Notes: generated by a model not told the origin, from the letters alone. Shown: positions 1-11,335, counted from the stretch's first letter. The stretch: DNA of 64,000 nt from Pempheris klunzingeri (GCF_042242105.1 NC_092021.1:8355855-8419854), one strand, 5' to 3'. Translations and numbers: made by a program.

Positions 1-3000
1 GAGCCACAGATGCACGTACACGCAATCATCTGTGTGCAGCCACCAATTTGAAATTCAGCCCTATCTCTGTAGCTAGGAGGAATGATTTATTTTCATTATT
101 TTCAAAGCCAAATGCTGCCTGTCTGATTATTGTTTTACCGATAAACCGGGGCTGGCTTGCTCTCAAAAGACTGTTTAACGTTCAGGCAATTTTATTTAGG
201 CTTTCATCATTGGTGCCAATACCATTTTCCGTCTGTCGTTAACGAAGGAGTCGTAAAAACAGATGTGTTCAAGAGTTCACATCCAGGAATCAATCACAGT
301 TTGTACAATCAAACCCTGCTCTCTCCTTTTCTGACCCTTATCTCACTCCATACAGGTGTCACCACCACAAACATGGCAGCTCAAACACACCGCCCCAGCA
401 TGGAGGCCGCTTCCTTTTATTTGTACAGCTGAAGTCCTGGTCGCTCTGGTTGAAAGGCAGCGATGGTGCACTTGCATTACCGAGCAGATGAGCAACCATG
501 AGGGAGTCAAGGAAGATAAACACGGGTGTCCTTGGTTAGGATTTGACTCATTCACTGCTGTCATATCTTTAACAAAGAGCTTTGGGCTGTTTTATTTCCA
601 GGCTCAGTTTATGATGCTCACACAGACGGTAACATTTCCCATGACTCAAAAACTCTTTTTGTTTCGCTAACCAAGCAAGGAAGTAGAATAAGTTCCTGTT
701 AAACGGGAATATCACCTAGCAATAATGTTTTGCGAAATGGAAAGGATGTAAGTATACCAAGCAACAAGCTTTATATGGAAAACAATTGTGCCACTTTACA
801 CATCCAGCTAATACAAAGCATTGTATTGACATTAACATTCATTTAGAGTCATGTTTCTCACCTCAAGTGAATGTAAGTGCAACACTCACTGTCATTTTGG
901 CTCCCGTTTGCAGTCTTTACTATCTCGTGCCTTATAAAACAGTGAGAGTGTGACAGAATAGTCAGACTCCAGTCCTTGGTGATTTCCTGTAGCTTCATCA
1001 CTACGAACAACACCTCTCACTGATGAGTACCTTAGTGATCCACTGTTAATATCAATTATGGCTGCTTTAACGGTATGTTGGGACAACAATTCAAAGAAAT
1101 CCAGTTTTATTTTCACCTCTCTACGAGTATACATATATTAACTTGGGTGTAGATTTGAGAGCGGTGTATTCAAATTTAGAATAAAATTCACAAACACACA
1201 CAGATTAGCAACCATCTGCCAAACGTGCAACTGAAACGAAGCACGCCATGAAAAACAAAGGCAATGTCAGGAAACATCCTCATCATCAAAGCTAATCTCA
1301 CATAAAAGAAAGTCTGTTAAGCATAACCACGACAGACCACAGACAGAGCGAAACCCCGTATCCTTACCGAGCAGTTCTTGTGACATGCGGTACATTGGAC
1401 CTAGAACAGCATGAGAAACAGCTGCTCTGCATTTGCACCTCAAGCCAAATAAATATTGGAACACACTCCAACTAAACTTTATAAGCAACACTGACGTTCT
1501 ATCTGCACAAGGGCGAATGATTGTAATTCAGTCAGCTGTAAAAGACTGAAACAGAAAGTCCACCATCATAAATCAATTTGGCATTTTTTGAGGCTTTTCA
1601 AGCTATCAACAGCCATCTTTGATCCACCCTGTCTGCAGAGCACATGTCCCATTTTCTGTTGCTCAAAGCAGAGATCAGAATCCCTTTGCCTTTTAAAATT
1701 AAGAAATCAGGACTAATGGAGCTTGGGGTTGTGCAATTACATAAATCTGTCATTGTGATAGATGTTCAAGATGTTCATTTTGTACAAGTTTCCATTTGAA
1801 TTCAGTGCAGGTTGGTCGGGCAGTTCACGATGTTAGTCCGATCTGAAATACCGCAGTAACCGTGGATTGTCATACAATTTTACAATCCTGAAGGCTTAAT
1901 GGGTGGATCCTTTGACTTTTCCTTCAGCACCACCATGAGCTTAAAATAATCAGATTTGTTGTGAAATCTCTCAACACTTATGGATGGATGTCATGGATTT
2001 TCCTAAAGATGTTAAGAGTTCGCAAAAAATGAATTGTCGTAATATTGGTGACTCCTTAACTTTTCCTCTAGTGGTATCATCAGCAAACTATTGCAGCAAA
2101 CTACGTCTTAACTGAGCCTTTTTATTTATACTAGTCATGGCTAACAGCTAGCCATTTGGGACCATGCACGCTATTGCAACAAAAGCATTCATTCGGAACG
2201 TCGCTGGTGCTTGAAATGTTTGAGTTTGATGAAGTTTTCTTTTTAATAAAGATACAGTAATAAGCCTGGCTTTAATAATGAGTGTCCTTTATACTTTGGT
2301 CCATTTTAATCTTTGGGTCCATTTTAACAAGATACAGTGGCCTCAGATTCCAATGTATTTAAACGAATCACATCCAAAAGTTTGTCACTTTGGTTTCTTT
2401 ATGAACTTTACTTTAAATAGCTGTAAATTAAATAACTCTAAAAAATCACTGCATGGTCAAAAAGGCTTATGTTTTGATAGTGCTGATATAAATAAAGGCA
2501 TTTAGAGACGAAGGTGATACAGATGAAGGTCTGATTTATGAATGGTGTTGTTATCCTGAACATGTTCTGTACAAATGTATATAAAGTGGTTTCTAACCTA
2601 TCAATTCTGTTTGTCCCTCAATAAGGAATGACCTAAAATGTCGGTCCTCTAAGTGTAAACCCACGTCTACTCCGTAGATGTTCAGAATGAGAAGCTAGCA
2701 ATTAAATAGCTACATGTGTGTTGTGACACAAACAAAATTAAGGAAGTGAGGCGACACTTGAGACGCAACAATCTCTCAGGGTATCCATATCTACTTTTTC
2801 AACTCTCAAGGCTATTTCTAAACCCATTTATGCCAAGCAGTGCTATTCTGGGACAACTGGGTGACTGTGTGTGCACGCGCGTGCGTGTGCGTACCTTCCA
2901 TTGACTTTGTGAAAAAAAAAACAAGGTTTCACAAAAGATAAAGAAAAAATGACACAACTTTTAATTAAAAGTTCTTAGACTTTGATCCCTTGATGGTGTG

Positions 3001-3479
3001 ACCATGAGTCAGGTCCATGGCAATAAACTAACTCATACAGAGTGTAAACCATGTTTTGATCTATGGAAATGAAGTTGTTGGGCAAACTGAGAAGTCATAA
3101 CTACTGTGCTGCTAATTTCCAAGTTGGATTACAGAAAGACACCAATGCTTCACTATTGTCTTGTTATTTTAACAAAATGCAAAACTATTTTTGTTTCCAA
3201 TGTCAAATTGATTTTATGATATATCCCCCCATTGATCCCAAATGTGTGTGTCTATGTGAGCGTCTATTAACAACATTGTGGTGGATTTGTTAAAACAATA
3301 ATATTATAGAGACCGGTGATTTGGGGACAAGAAGTTGGTCTCCAAGGTTAACCGCTAAGCTTAGCTTTTGGTTGAGGTTAGGGTTGAAGATTGGTATGTG
3401 GTGGTTTTAATTAACCTTGCCCACACATCCATCAGACACTGAGCAACATCAGAATCCTTTTGGAGACGTGTGTCTGGCC

Positions 3480-3912
3480 ACCTGATCTTCTTTTGTCGTG
3501 GGCACTGCTGGAGCTTCCTGTTCCTTTTTACCTCCCTGCTGCTGCTCCTCCTGCACGCACCCCTCTGCTCATCCTCCAGTCAGCACCTGCCAGCTCTTCC
3601 CACCAGTACACCATCCACACACACTGACACGCCTCCTGTATTGTCTGTCAACCGATCAGATGCCAGTCTGCCCAATTACCCTTTAGGGCTTATATCAGTT
3701 TGCCAGTCTGCCTTAGTCCTTATACCAGATGATGTGTTCCTGCCTGCTTTGTGTCCCACCACTTGTTTTGTACTTGTCTTTGAGCCTTTGTGAAGTTTTT
3801 GACTTCTGAAAGTGTACCCTACGCTGCCTTCATCCTTCAGTATAATCACTGTTTTGCCTTATTCTTGTCTCTGCCCTGTGATTCTGCATTTGGGTCTTCT
3901 GAATTATGACGC
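3480..3912 (+). mobile_element. Degenerate retroelement tail-like repeat
   Basis: This C/T-rich stretch repeats short phrases (GCCTGC, TTTGAGCC, TTGTCTCTGCC) and ends TTCTGCATTTGGGTCTTCT. That resembles the 3' ends of fish retroelements as I remember them. There is no coding domain. Family assignment is uncertain. Confidence 0.35.
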
Positions 3913-3920
3913 TTTTAGCT

Positions 3921-4270
3921 TTGTTTTGGTCTCCACCAACTCCTCTGGCTCTTTAGCTGCTTGATACAGGTTGGTTTTTTTTTTAGAGCTTTTCCAATAA
4001 AATTGGTTGCATCTGGAAACTAGGCCAATGAGAGTGGTTAGAGTGAACCATTACACTTGTTAGCCGTAAAACCCAAACAATGAGTTAAAGGAGGCTACAT
4101 GTTGCTTCATGTTGCCGAGGGGGACTGCAGAATTGGGAGATAACTCTTTTTAGGTTCCTTACTAAGAGCGATGGAGTGCAGTACTAATGTGATTCATTGT
4201 TTAAAAAGACATCCAGTATAGCTGCTTTACTATAAAAAAAAAAAAATACTGATCACAGCACCTTTAAGGT
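3921..4270 (+). mobile_element. Short interspersed/MITE-like repeat, copy 1
   Basis: It begins TTTTGGTCTCCACCAACTCC and includes CTGGCTCTTTAGCTGC and AAAACCCAAACAATGAG. The same landmarks occur in order at 39.85-40.22 kb, and in reverse complement at 19.06-19.56 kb, so this is a dispersed non-coding repeat. Confidence 0.55.
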
Positions 4271-6854
4271 TAACTTTATTAAATAAATGTGAGTGCAGTC
4301 ATTTCTGGACTGTAAATGTAATGTTTGTCTGTGTGTATACCTACCTGTATACCTAAAAAATACTATCTCTCCCCTACAAAAGCAGGCCAACATTTAATTC
4401 CACTTATTGAAAACTGCGAAGACAAACTGCAGGGAGAGAATTAACTCTGACATTTAACAAATTGAACAACAACCTCCTCCTCCTAAAACGGTCGTTCTTC
4501 TTGTCAGAACATAATCCACTTCCTGGCATACCAGTAGCAGTTTTGTCGTCCTATCTTTTCCTCAACCAACCACACAATCTTTAGCATGCTAAATTTCCTT
4601 TCAACGAGTAGATATCACTAGTTTTATGAGTACATATTCTTGTTACACAGGTGGTTAAAGAGCTCACAAATGGGAGGTTGTACATTTACATGAAAACGTC
4701 TCAGCACCTTTAGTGTGTTATCCAAGCTTTAGACGGTCTCAGACCTTACAGCCTGAATTCATTAAGAATACAACCCTTTATCTTAATTACTAAGGAGGAT
4801 TTTTGACATGATTGGACACTCTTGTAAATACACAAGACAAGCATGCCTGCTAATAGCCTGCTGTTAAAACAAATACTGTTGAGCTGGCCTCTCGCCTGTG
4901 TAACAGATATCTCTTTTTCACAGCCGAGTTGCATTCGCTGTCTGGCCTGGCGGGGGTTTGGTTTCGAAAGCTTGGCAGCTCAGTGGCATGTGAAAAATGT
5001 CCCCCATGTTGGGACGGCAGGAAAAAAGTTGAACAATAGGGCATGCTAATGTGTTCTGATGTTGGTGCCACAATATTCTGCTAAGGTCAGCGACACATTA
5101 CAGTGTGTGACAGAAAGCTTTATCAATGTGTAGAATGACGGGTTAATGTAACTTTGACAAGGTCAAGAAAATCACATGCAGTAACTTGTACTGAATGTCA
5201 TTTGAACAATGCCATGAAAATCACGTCAAGACCTCCAGAGAAGGGCCTGGGAAAAACTGCTACAGCAATTTTCTACATCCAAATTTGATGGAGAATACAT
5301 GCAATTTAATTACAGACAATTAATCTTTAAGACAACTCTGGGAAACATTAGACTACTCCTTCACACTGCCCAGAAATGGAATGCCAAGTTGTACAAGCCT
5401 AGCTTGTTAGCTAAAGTGTGTTTGGAGACACTTTCAGCAAATTAAAAACTCAAAAACTAGGTTGAAGATGTTATAAAAAAAAAAAAGACATGGCAACTCT
5501 GCTTTGGTTAGTCCATCATGAGTGTGTCAACATTTGGCAAAAACATGCAAATGTGGTTCATTGTTAGTCTCTTAGGAAATATATCAACAGGTAGACGGTT
5601 CTCCTATCAAATAACAAACACTTGGGTGCCTTTCCCTCACGAGGTAAGATCCATAAAAATGCTAGAAAAATATGGTAGTACTGCAAGTGCACAGTTCACA
5701 TGAGGTGTAAGAGTATGTTTGTCATTCACTGTCCCCCAGAGGCCAGTGCTAATCCTGCTGCCGTTTTATGATCTACCAAGTGCGTCAGACTGTTTCCATT
5801 GCAAAGAGATCCTCCAGCCACCTTTTACTCCACACATCCAATGCTCTTTGGTCCAAAGCCAGGTACCCGAGGCCTCTTCCCAGGCCAGAGGGCTCTGGGT
5901 GTTACTGCAAGTCAAAATATTCACATTCACCTTCAGTATCTCTAGAGAAGAGGGAGTTAGATGTGATCCAACAATGAATGTCTGTTCGTTGTGAATGCAA
6001 TGAATTATACGGGGTGTGCTCTTATTCTGTAAACCCTATACACCCTGATCTGTTACCAATCACAGGCTAATTTCTTCATATTAAATTGAACATTTCAAGC
6101 TGTCCCACTGGAGAAAGACACAAAGAGCTACAATGCTGCAAAGCTTTTGGAGCTGATAACAGGACCACATGAAAGTTATCGTGTGGGTAGATAAACTTCA
6201 GTGTGTTCTATCATTCACTTTTCTGTCCCAGTAGACTTTGAACTGAATGGCTTGTTAAGTAAAAAAACTGAATGATTAACTTGAACTCAAACAGTCATAC
6301 ATTAAAAGTATACTGTGTGAAATACTGCATTGCAAATTTCATGACGGAGGCAAACCCAAAAGTTCAAAATCAAAACTTGTACAGTCCTGACCTCTAGTGG
6401 CTTTCAAAGTTAATGTGCAGCTTTGAAGCACAGTACATAATGTCCTGTCATGTAAAAGACATTCACAAGTGTGTCCCCTGGCAGATAATATATCGAACCT
6501 TTCGCCTGTATTTTTTTTTTTTTAACTGTTCAGTCAGGATTTTAATTTGTCCATAATTGTAACAATTGGTTATCAGGAGATGACACTGCCCTTCCCGACA
6601 GTATAACCCTTCAAGGAACAACTCTGCAGGGTGTGATCCTCTCTGTGTGCATCTTAAAAAAGGGACAGTATGGATTTTAAAAAAGTTATTTAATATTTTA
6701 ATTAGAAAAATTACCAGTTACAAAATAAAGTAGAGGCAAGATAAAAACCATTTCATCTTTTCATCATGTCTTCACATCCAATTTCTCAACATTTACCTCA
6801 AAATTGCTTCTTTTCCAATTACATTACAGTAAATAGCATTCCCTAAACTATTGC

Positions 6855-7142
6855 TCAGCACCATTTCTTTGTGATGTGTTTGAGCTGTGGATAGGTCTGG
6901 ACGACATCAGGCTGTTTGAGAACTTCAAGAAAAAGAGAGCAGGATTGTTGACCTTTACCGATCACCTGGTCGATCAGGTTAGAAACAGTTTTTTCTGGCT
7001 GTGAGACGTGCTTGATGCTCTGATATTCTCTGTCAGTGACGATATGTTTGGCGTGCACATGCTGCAGAATGAAGGAGTGGTCCGCCCTCAGGCAGTCAAT
7101 GAGTTCCACTTTGTGTTCAATGATCATTTTCACTGCAGGGCC
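6855..7142 (-). CDS. Two-CARD gene, exon 5 (second CARD and stop)
   Basis: 288 nt including the stop. The acceptor CATTCACAG is followed in phase 0 by GPAVKMIIEHKVELIDC. The exon encodes the second CARD, ending LKHITKKWC. No AATAAA is seen close downstream on this strand; ATTAAA-type signals occur at about 6.69-6.70 kb. Confidence 0.8.
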   Translation of the reverse strand, partial: GPAVKMIIEHKVELIDCLRADHSFILQHVHAKHIVTDREYQSIKHVSQPEKTVSNLIDQVIGKGQQSCSLFLEVLKQPDVVQTYPQLKHITKKWC

Positions 7143-9505
7143 CTGTGAATGACAGCAGGAACTGTTTATCACTCCCACATAAATGAGGGTTTGGTTTTAT
7201 TTTCGGTATAAAATGGGTCATTTGTTCTTGGGGAAACTTTACTACTTTGCACAGTATGTACTCTCTCCTCCTTTATAAGCTGCAGCTCCCTATGAACCTG
7301 AACCCTGATGGATGGAAGAATCGTTACTCTTAGTTCACTTAGCAGATGTCAACTGGATCAGTAGCAGCTTTGAGTGGTGAAAAGTAGTGAGACCCAGCAT
7401 TAAAGTTCTCTAAGGACGTTTTAGTTCAAGGCTCTAGCGGCTCATTCTTGAACCACCTCTGACCTGCAGTAGATCTACTTCTGGAGATGTTTGGACAAAT
7501 GAATGCGATTTTTAAATGTGTACACAAAGAGACATACATTTTTCCCCGCACAAAAAAAAAAAAGTAAATCATGAACAGTTTGAGGTTCCTGATTGCAAAT
7601 TTGGACGGGAGGAGGCAGAGAATGCACCACTAACTCTGCGTAAAAGAATTAGCGGGGCTGCAGCTATCTCGATGACGATAATTTTTTCAGCCACTGATTT
7701 AGTCTGTAAAATGTCAGAGAGTAGCGAAATATATCCTCAATATTTTTCCAAAGGTGATGTCCTCAAATCACTAATGATGCTCAAGTTATGACACTGTCAG
7801 GCATGATTTTGAAGCTATGCTCATAATTCTCTGTCAAATATTATACGAGCCAGGAGACATTTTGCTTATTTTAGCTGAGCAGAAATAGTGGAAACGGGGG
7901 AAACAGCTTGATTGGCTCTGTCCAAAGGTAACAGATTCCACTAATTAACACATTACATTTCATTTTCTTTAATCCTTTCAAAATCCCAAAGTGTAAAAAT
8001 GACACGCTGCAGTAATAACTCCTCTGCCAGGAGCAACAAAGTGTCAAAATATTCATTTAAAGATGCAAAAGTAATCACCTGAATTGGAGGACGGTTAATT
8101 TATTTTTCCTCAGTCTGGCTAATCTCACTGTTCACAACCCTATAAAGTGCACAGGCATGAAAAAGGCATCCTTGAGTTTGTCCCACTCTGGGTACTTAGA
8201 AACATTCCCCAAAAAATGAACTAACCAGTGTGCATCTTACTGTGGAAAGGGTTCTGCCACTATTGTGTGTGTGTGCACTGTACCTGAGAGGCAGGCGCTG
8301 TCTCAGTCACTGTTCCTGAGAGGAGAGCAGTCAGACAAAAGGTTGTCTTTTATTGTTAAAAGCTTTAAGATAAGAACACTTTATTCATCCCGAAGGAAAT
8401 TACTTTGCCAGTGGTCAACAATACAAAACAAACATTAAATATACGGTATACAGTGGGGCAAAATAGTATTTAGTCATCCACCAATTGTGCAAGTTCTCCC
8501 ACTTAAAAAGATGAGAGAGGCCTGTAATTTATATAATAATATATATGTATATATAACACTTAACAATAAGACTGTGCACTGTACAAACAGTTGAAAGATC
8601 ACAGAATGTTACCTGCATGTGCTGCTGATGGTTTTATAGTCACTGACAGATCAATGGCACCGTCGATGGTGACACCAGATATTTTATCAGCACATATTAC
8701 ACTGCCATCCTGTGCAGTGTAATCTGCTTGGGGAACCAGTCCTCCAACATTCCCTGGATACGAAAACAAAAACACGCTCAAAACATTCATCCACATACAG
8801 TATTTTTTCAGAATGCGCAAAACAAAATGATGTTTTACGACAGAAAACAAGAGCAGCTTCACGCTTTACTGAAGCACAGCAATTCATTTTAGAAATTTCA
8901 TTGAATTATTTCACCCTAAGGGGGGATACTTGAGAAATATGGATGCTCACCGGATGGACCGCATCCTGGATCCCTCACCGTTTCAATCTTCATGTTGAGA
9001 GATGTTGCTCTGGTATTTGTTATTTCTCTGGCAGTAACAACACTGCTTCCATCTGCAACCACTGTTGCAGTTGGTGATTCTGTAAATATTGAAGACAAAA
9101 CATCACATCCTTCAGGGACTTTTTAAAACAGCCTGTAAAAAGACAAACTTCTGTCTTAATGTAGCTCAAATGCATCTTGAGGCTCACTGAAGCGCGCATG
9201 CCTTGCAGGCCTGAGCTGTATACAGGAGGTTTACCTTCAGTGTTGGGGTGGAAAAGCTGTTGCAGTTGCTGGTAATGTGCTTGATTTTGCCTCAGAATTT
9301 CAAAGAAGGTCTGACAGCTTTCTCCTCCCTTTTGAATTATTATTTTCAAAAGCACTCTCGTCTTGTCCAGTGCACTGCTTTGCTGCTGCACCTCAAGGAA
9401 TTCATTCATGGATAGAATCTCCCCGCACTGTTTGAGGATGTGATCAGGGTCAGCTGAAAGCCACGAACAAATTTTGTCCTGCCCTGACTTCAGCTTGTCC
9501 GTCAT
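6855..9505 (-). CDS. Two-CARD protein (CARD-linker-CARD), five coding exons
   Basis: Assembled from exons 9505-9235, 9079-8951, 8753-8613, 8315-8284 and 7142-6855. All junctions are GT-AG and the phases agree (1,1,1,0), giving 861 nt and 286 residues. Residues about 4-86 and 197-282 each look like a death-fold CARD: six amphipathic helices, with motifs such as DKTRVLLKIIIQKGGESCQTF and PEKTVSNLIDQVIGKGQQSC at the helix 3-5 region. Between them, two segments share the pattern A-x-DGS-x-V-x-A-x-x-I followed by a hydrophobic strand (ADGSSVVTAREI and AQDGSVICADKI). No NACHT, LRR, FIIND or caspase domain is visible. CARDs act by homotypic binding in inflammasome and apoptosis complexes, so a cytosolic adaptor or decoy role is inferred, not shown. 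I recall similar linkers in fish NLR proteins but cannot check this. The exact orthologue is not recognised. CARD folds are confident; the gene model is fairly sure. Confidence 0.8.
8284..8315 (-). CDS. Two-CARD gene, exon 4 (32-nt microexon)
   Basis: The acceptor CTCTCAG and donor CTCAG|GTACAG flank only 32 nt, encoding GTVTETAPASQ. It enters in phase 1 and leaves in phase 0, which is exactly what is needed to join exon 3 to exon 5. Without it the second CARD would be out of frame. It was found from the splice sites and phases, so it is less certain than the other exons. Confidence 0.65.
8368..8415 (+). repeat. Fish retroelement 3'-tail fragment
   Basis: The phrase CACTTTATTCATCCCGAAGG with AAATTA after it is a familiar tail of fish interspersed elements (from memory). 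It is only a fragment, inside intron 3 of the two-CARD gene. Confidence 0.35.
8449..8536 (+). mobile_element. Terminal fragment of a Tc1/mariner-like transposon
   Basis: The sequence starts TACAGTGGGGCAAAATAGTA and continues through a stretch on leading to GAGAGAGGCCTGTAATTT. I recognise this as the inverted-repeat end of a widespread fish Tc1-like family. The rest of the element is missing, replaced by an AT-rich run. It sits in intron 3 of the two-CARD gene. Confidence 0.65.
8613..8753 (-). CDS. Two-CARD gene, exon 3 (second linker repeat)
   Basis: 141 nt, phase 1 at both ends. The acceptor is GTATCCAG and the donor CATGCAG|GTAACA. It encodes AQDGSVICADKISGVTIDG followed by alternating hydrophobic residues. 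The similarity in pattern and phase to exon 2 suggests an exon duplication. Confidence 0.75.
8951..9079 (-). CDS. Two-CARD gene, exon 2 (first linker repeat)
   Basis: 129 nt, phase 1 at both ends, so a symmetric exon that could be duplicated or skipped without a frame change. The acceptor is ATTTACAG and the donor CCG|GTGAGC. It encodes the first ADGSSVV-type linker segment and a Pro/Gly/Cys-containing tail. Confidence 0.75.
9235..9505 (-). CDS. Two-CARD gene, exon 1 (first CARD)
   Basis: 271 nt, residues 1-90 plus one base. The acceptor (TTTCAG after a T-rich tract) is followed directly by ATG, which opens MTDKLKSGQDKICSWL. The exon ends AAC ACT GAA G|GTAAAC, phase 1. It holds the whole first CARD. 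No in-frame ATG was found in the presumed upstream exon sequence, so this ATG is taken as the start. Confidence 0.82.
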
Positions 9506-9978
9506 CTGAAACCAGAGAAAAAAAACATTACACAAGGTCACACTTGTATAACCATGACTCCAAAACCGAAAGTAAATGTGTTGTAAATGTGTTAATAATT
9601 ACTTAGTACATTGTAATAAGCTACTGCATCTAAAACTACCCAAACCTAACTAAAAAGCTTACTTGAAAATATCTAAATAACTGCAGTACAAAATCCTCTT
9701 GTGATTTTTATCAGTGTTGTTGGTGTTTTCTTCACAGTCCAAATGAGAAAATGACTTGCTTGGAAGTAACACTGCTTAAATAAATACCTTAACTATCATC
9801 TTAAAGTCCCTAAACGCGTTTACACAATGCTGCATATAGGTCAGGATCAAAACGTGTCTCTATGCATGTGCGGTTAGAAAAGTGAAATCAGAAGAAACAG
9901 AAGACTAAAAACTAAAAGTGCGCTCGTAACTAGTACAATTATATCCGCATCTGACGAGTCTCCGTAACGTCACCCACC

Positions 9979-10172
9979 TTTGTCTGAAGTGACTTTTACT
10001 GTGGCTGGGCAGAAACAGCAGGTAAACAATGGTGTAAAGATGTATGATGATGATGATGATGATGATCTAAAGTATTAAAAAGGTTCCGTATTTTTACCCT
10101 GCGAGGTTTACGCGCGGAGGACAGCGGAGTGTGTGCACTTCCTCATTCCGCACAGGCCCTCCCCACAAGGCC
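9979..10172 (-). promoter_or_regulatory. Probable 5' non-coding exon/promoter area of the two-CARD gene
   Basis: A CpG-containing stretch (about 10,095-10,170, including CGCGCGG and ETS-like TTCCTC sites) lies upstream of exon 1. The minus strand contains possible donors ACAAAG|GTGGGT (last exonic base 9978) and GCAGG|GTAAAA, and no ATG. This would fit a non-coding first exon spliced to the ATG-bearing exon. This is inference from splice-like sequence only. Confidence 0.35.
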
Positions 10173-10708
10173 TGTACAGTGGGTGGTGTAATGGTTAATG
10201 TACAGTGGGTGGTGTAATGGTTAATGTACGGTGGGTGGTGTAATGGTTACTGTACGGTGGGTGGTGTACTGGTTGCTGTACAGTGGATGGTGTACTGGTT
10301 AATGTGCAGTGGATGGTGTACTGGTTAATGTACAGTAGATGGTGTACTGGTTGATGTACAGTGGATGGTGTACTGGTTAATGTACAATAGATGGTGTACT
10401 GGTTAATGTACAGTAGATGGTGTAATGGTTGCTGTACGGTGGATGGTGTACTGGTTAATGTGCAGTGGATGGTGTACTGGTTAATGTGCAGTGGATGGTG
10501 TACTGGTTAATGTACAGTAGATGGTGTACTGGTTGATGTACAGTGGATGGTGTACTGGTTAATGTACAATAGATGGTGTACTGGTTGATGTACAGTGGAT
10601 GGTGTACTGGTTGATGTACAGTGGATGGTGTACTGGTTAATGTACAATAGATGGTGTACTGGTTAATGTACAGTAGATGGTGTAATGGTTGCTGTACAGT
10701 GGATGGTG
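10173..10708. repeat. 26-bp minisatellite, 20 full units plus a partial
   Basis: The unit is close to TGTACAGTGGATGGTGTACT followed by GGTTAA. Units vary at a few fixed sites (TGTAC/TGTGC, GTGG/GTAG/ATAG, TAC/TAA, TTAA/TTGA/TTGC). Units 6-9 resemble units 13-16 and units 8-10 equal units 18-20, showing higher-order duplication. It creates a long open frame on the minus strand that should not be read as a protein. Confidence 0.95.
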
Positions 10709-11224
10709 GAGAGCGTAGCACAGGCTATAATGGCGGAGGCCTGTGCTGAAGCACAGCACAAAGTGCCATGTAGGGGGTAGGCCTACTTGTCTTTCTTATC
10801 TTTCAGTCCAGACACCAAATGAACTCCATGATTTGAACTTGCACTGTCCACCCTGGGGGAGCCCTCACACTTCTCATGACTGCCTCAGGGGGGGGCTTGG
10901 TTGCCCAAAATACTTTATTACAGCTGATTACAGCATAAAACAAGAGGGGGAAGAAAGCTTCATGTTTCTGCTACACAGCTGAAACCATTTTAGTTTCTTC
11001 TGACTTTTTCAGATCTCCTTTGATGGGTGTGCTCAGTCCTTTGGGTGTTCTGTGGGGTCCTGAAATGATTGGTGAGATTGAAAAGAAGAGACGGTTCTGC
11101 TGTAGTTCATTTTATGAACTTGAATCTTTCGGTGAAGTGGTGGATCATTACCTCTTGGGGCCTCAGTTAGATAACTGTCATCAGCTAACCTGCAGAGTAA
11201 CTAGAGGCTACATCTGTCCTATAT

Positions 11225-11335
11225 ATGTAGTCAGGTAAAAGTACAATATTTCCCTCTGAAGTAACATTAAATTAATTACTGAAGTACTTTTATTGAATCT
11301 ACTTTGTTGCTTCCCACCACTGCAAATCTCCTTTA
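11225..11335 (+). repeat. Fragment of a common fish interspersed repeat
   Basis: The phrases AAAAGTACAATATTTCCCTC and TTGCTTCCCACCACTGCAAA are typical of a dispersed fish repeat that also appears at about 22.84-23.53 kb (AAGTAAAAGTCCTGCAGTCA, AAGTACTTAGTTACTGTCCA). Confidence 0.5.

Larger units (their letters stand above)
1..6854. other. Intergenic region without a supported gene
   Basis: Both strands hold only short open frames without recognisable domains or splice structure. The last 150 bases or so probably include the 3' UTR of the two-CARD gene. Repeat remnants at about 3.48-3.91 and 3.92-4.27 kb are listed separately. A CG-rich GTGCACGCGCGTGCGTGTGC run is at about 2870-2892. Confidence 0.6.

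Noticed and set aside
2868..2894. GTGCACGCGCGTGCGTGTGC run as a CpG island
   Set aside because: Too short; an alternating purine-pyrimidine simple repeat.
10455..10721. Long repetitive open frame on the minus strand
   Set aside because: It is a by-product of the 26-bp minisatellite; the unit length is not a multiple of three, and it cycles through frames without a domain.
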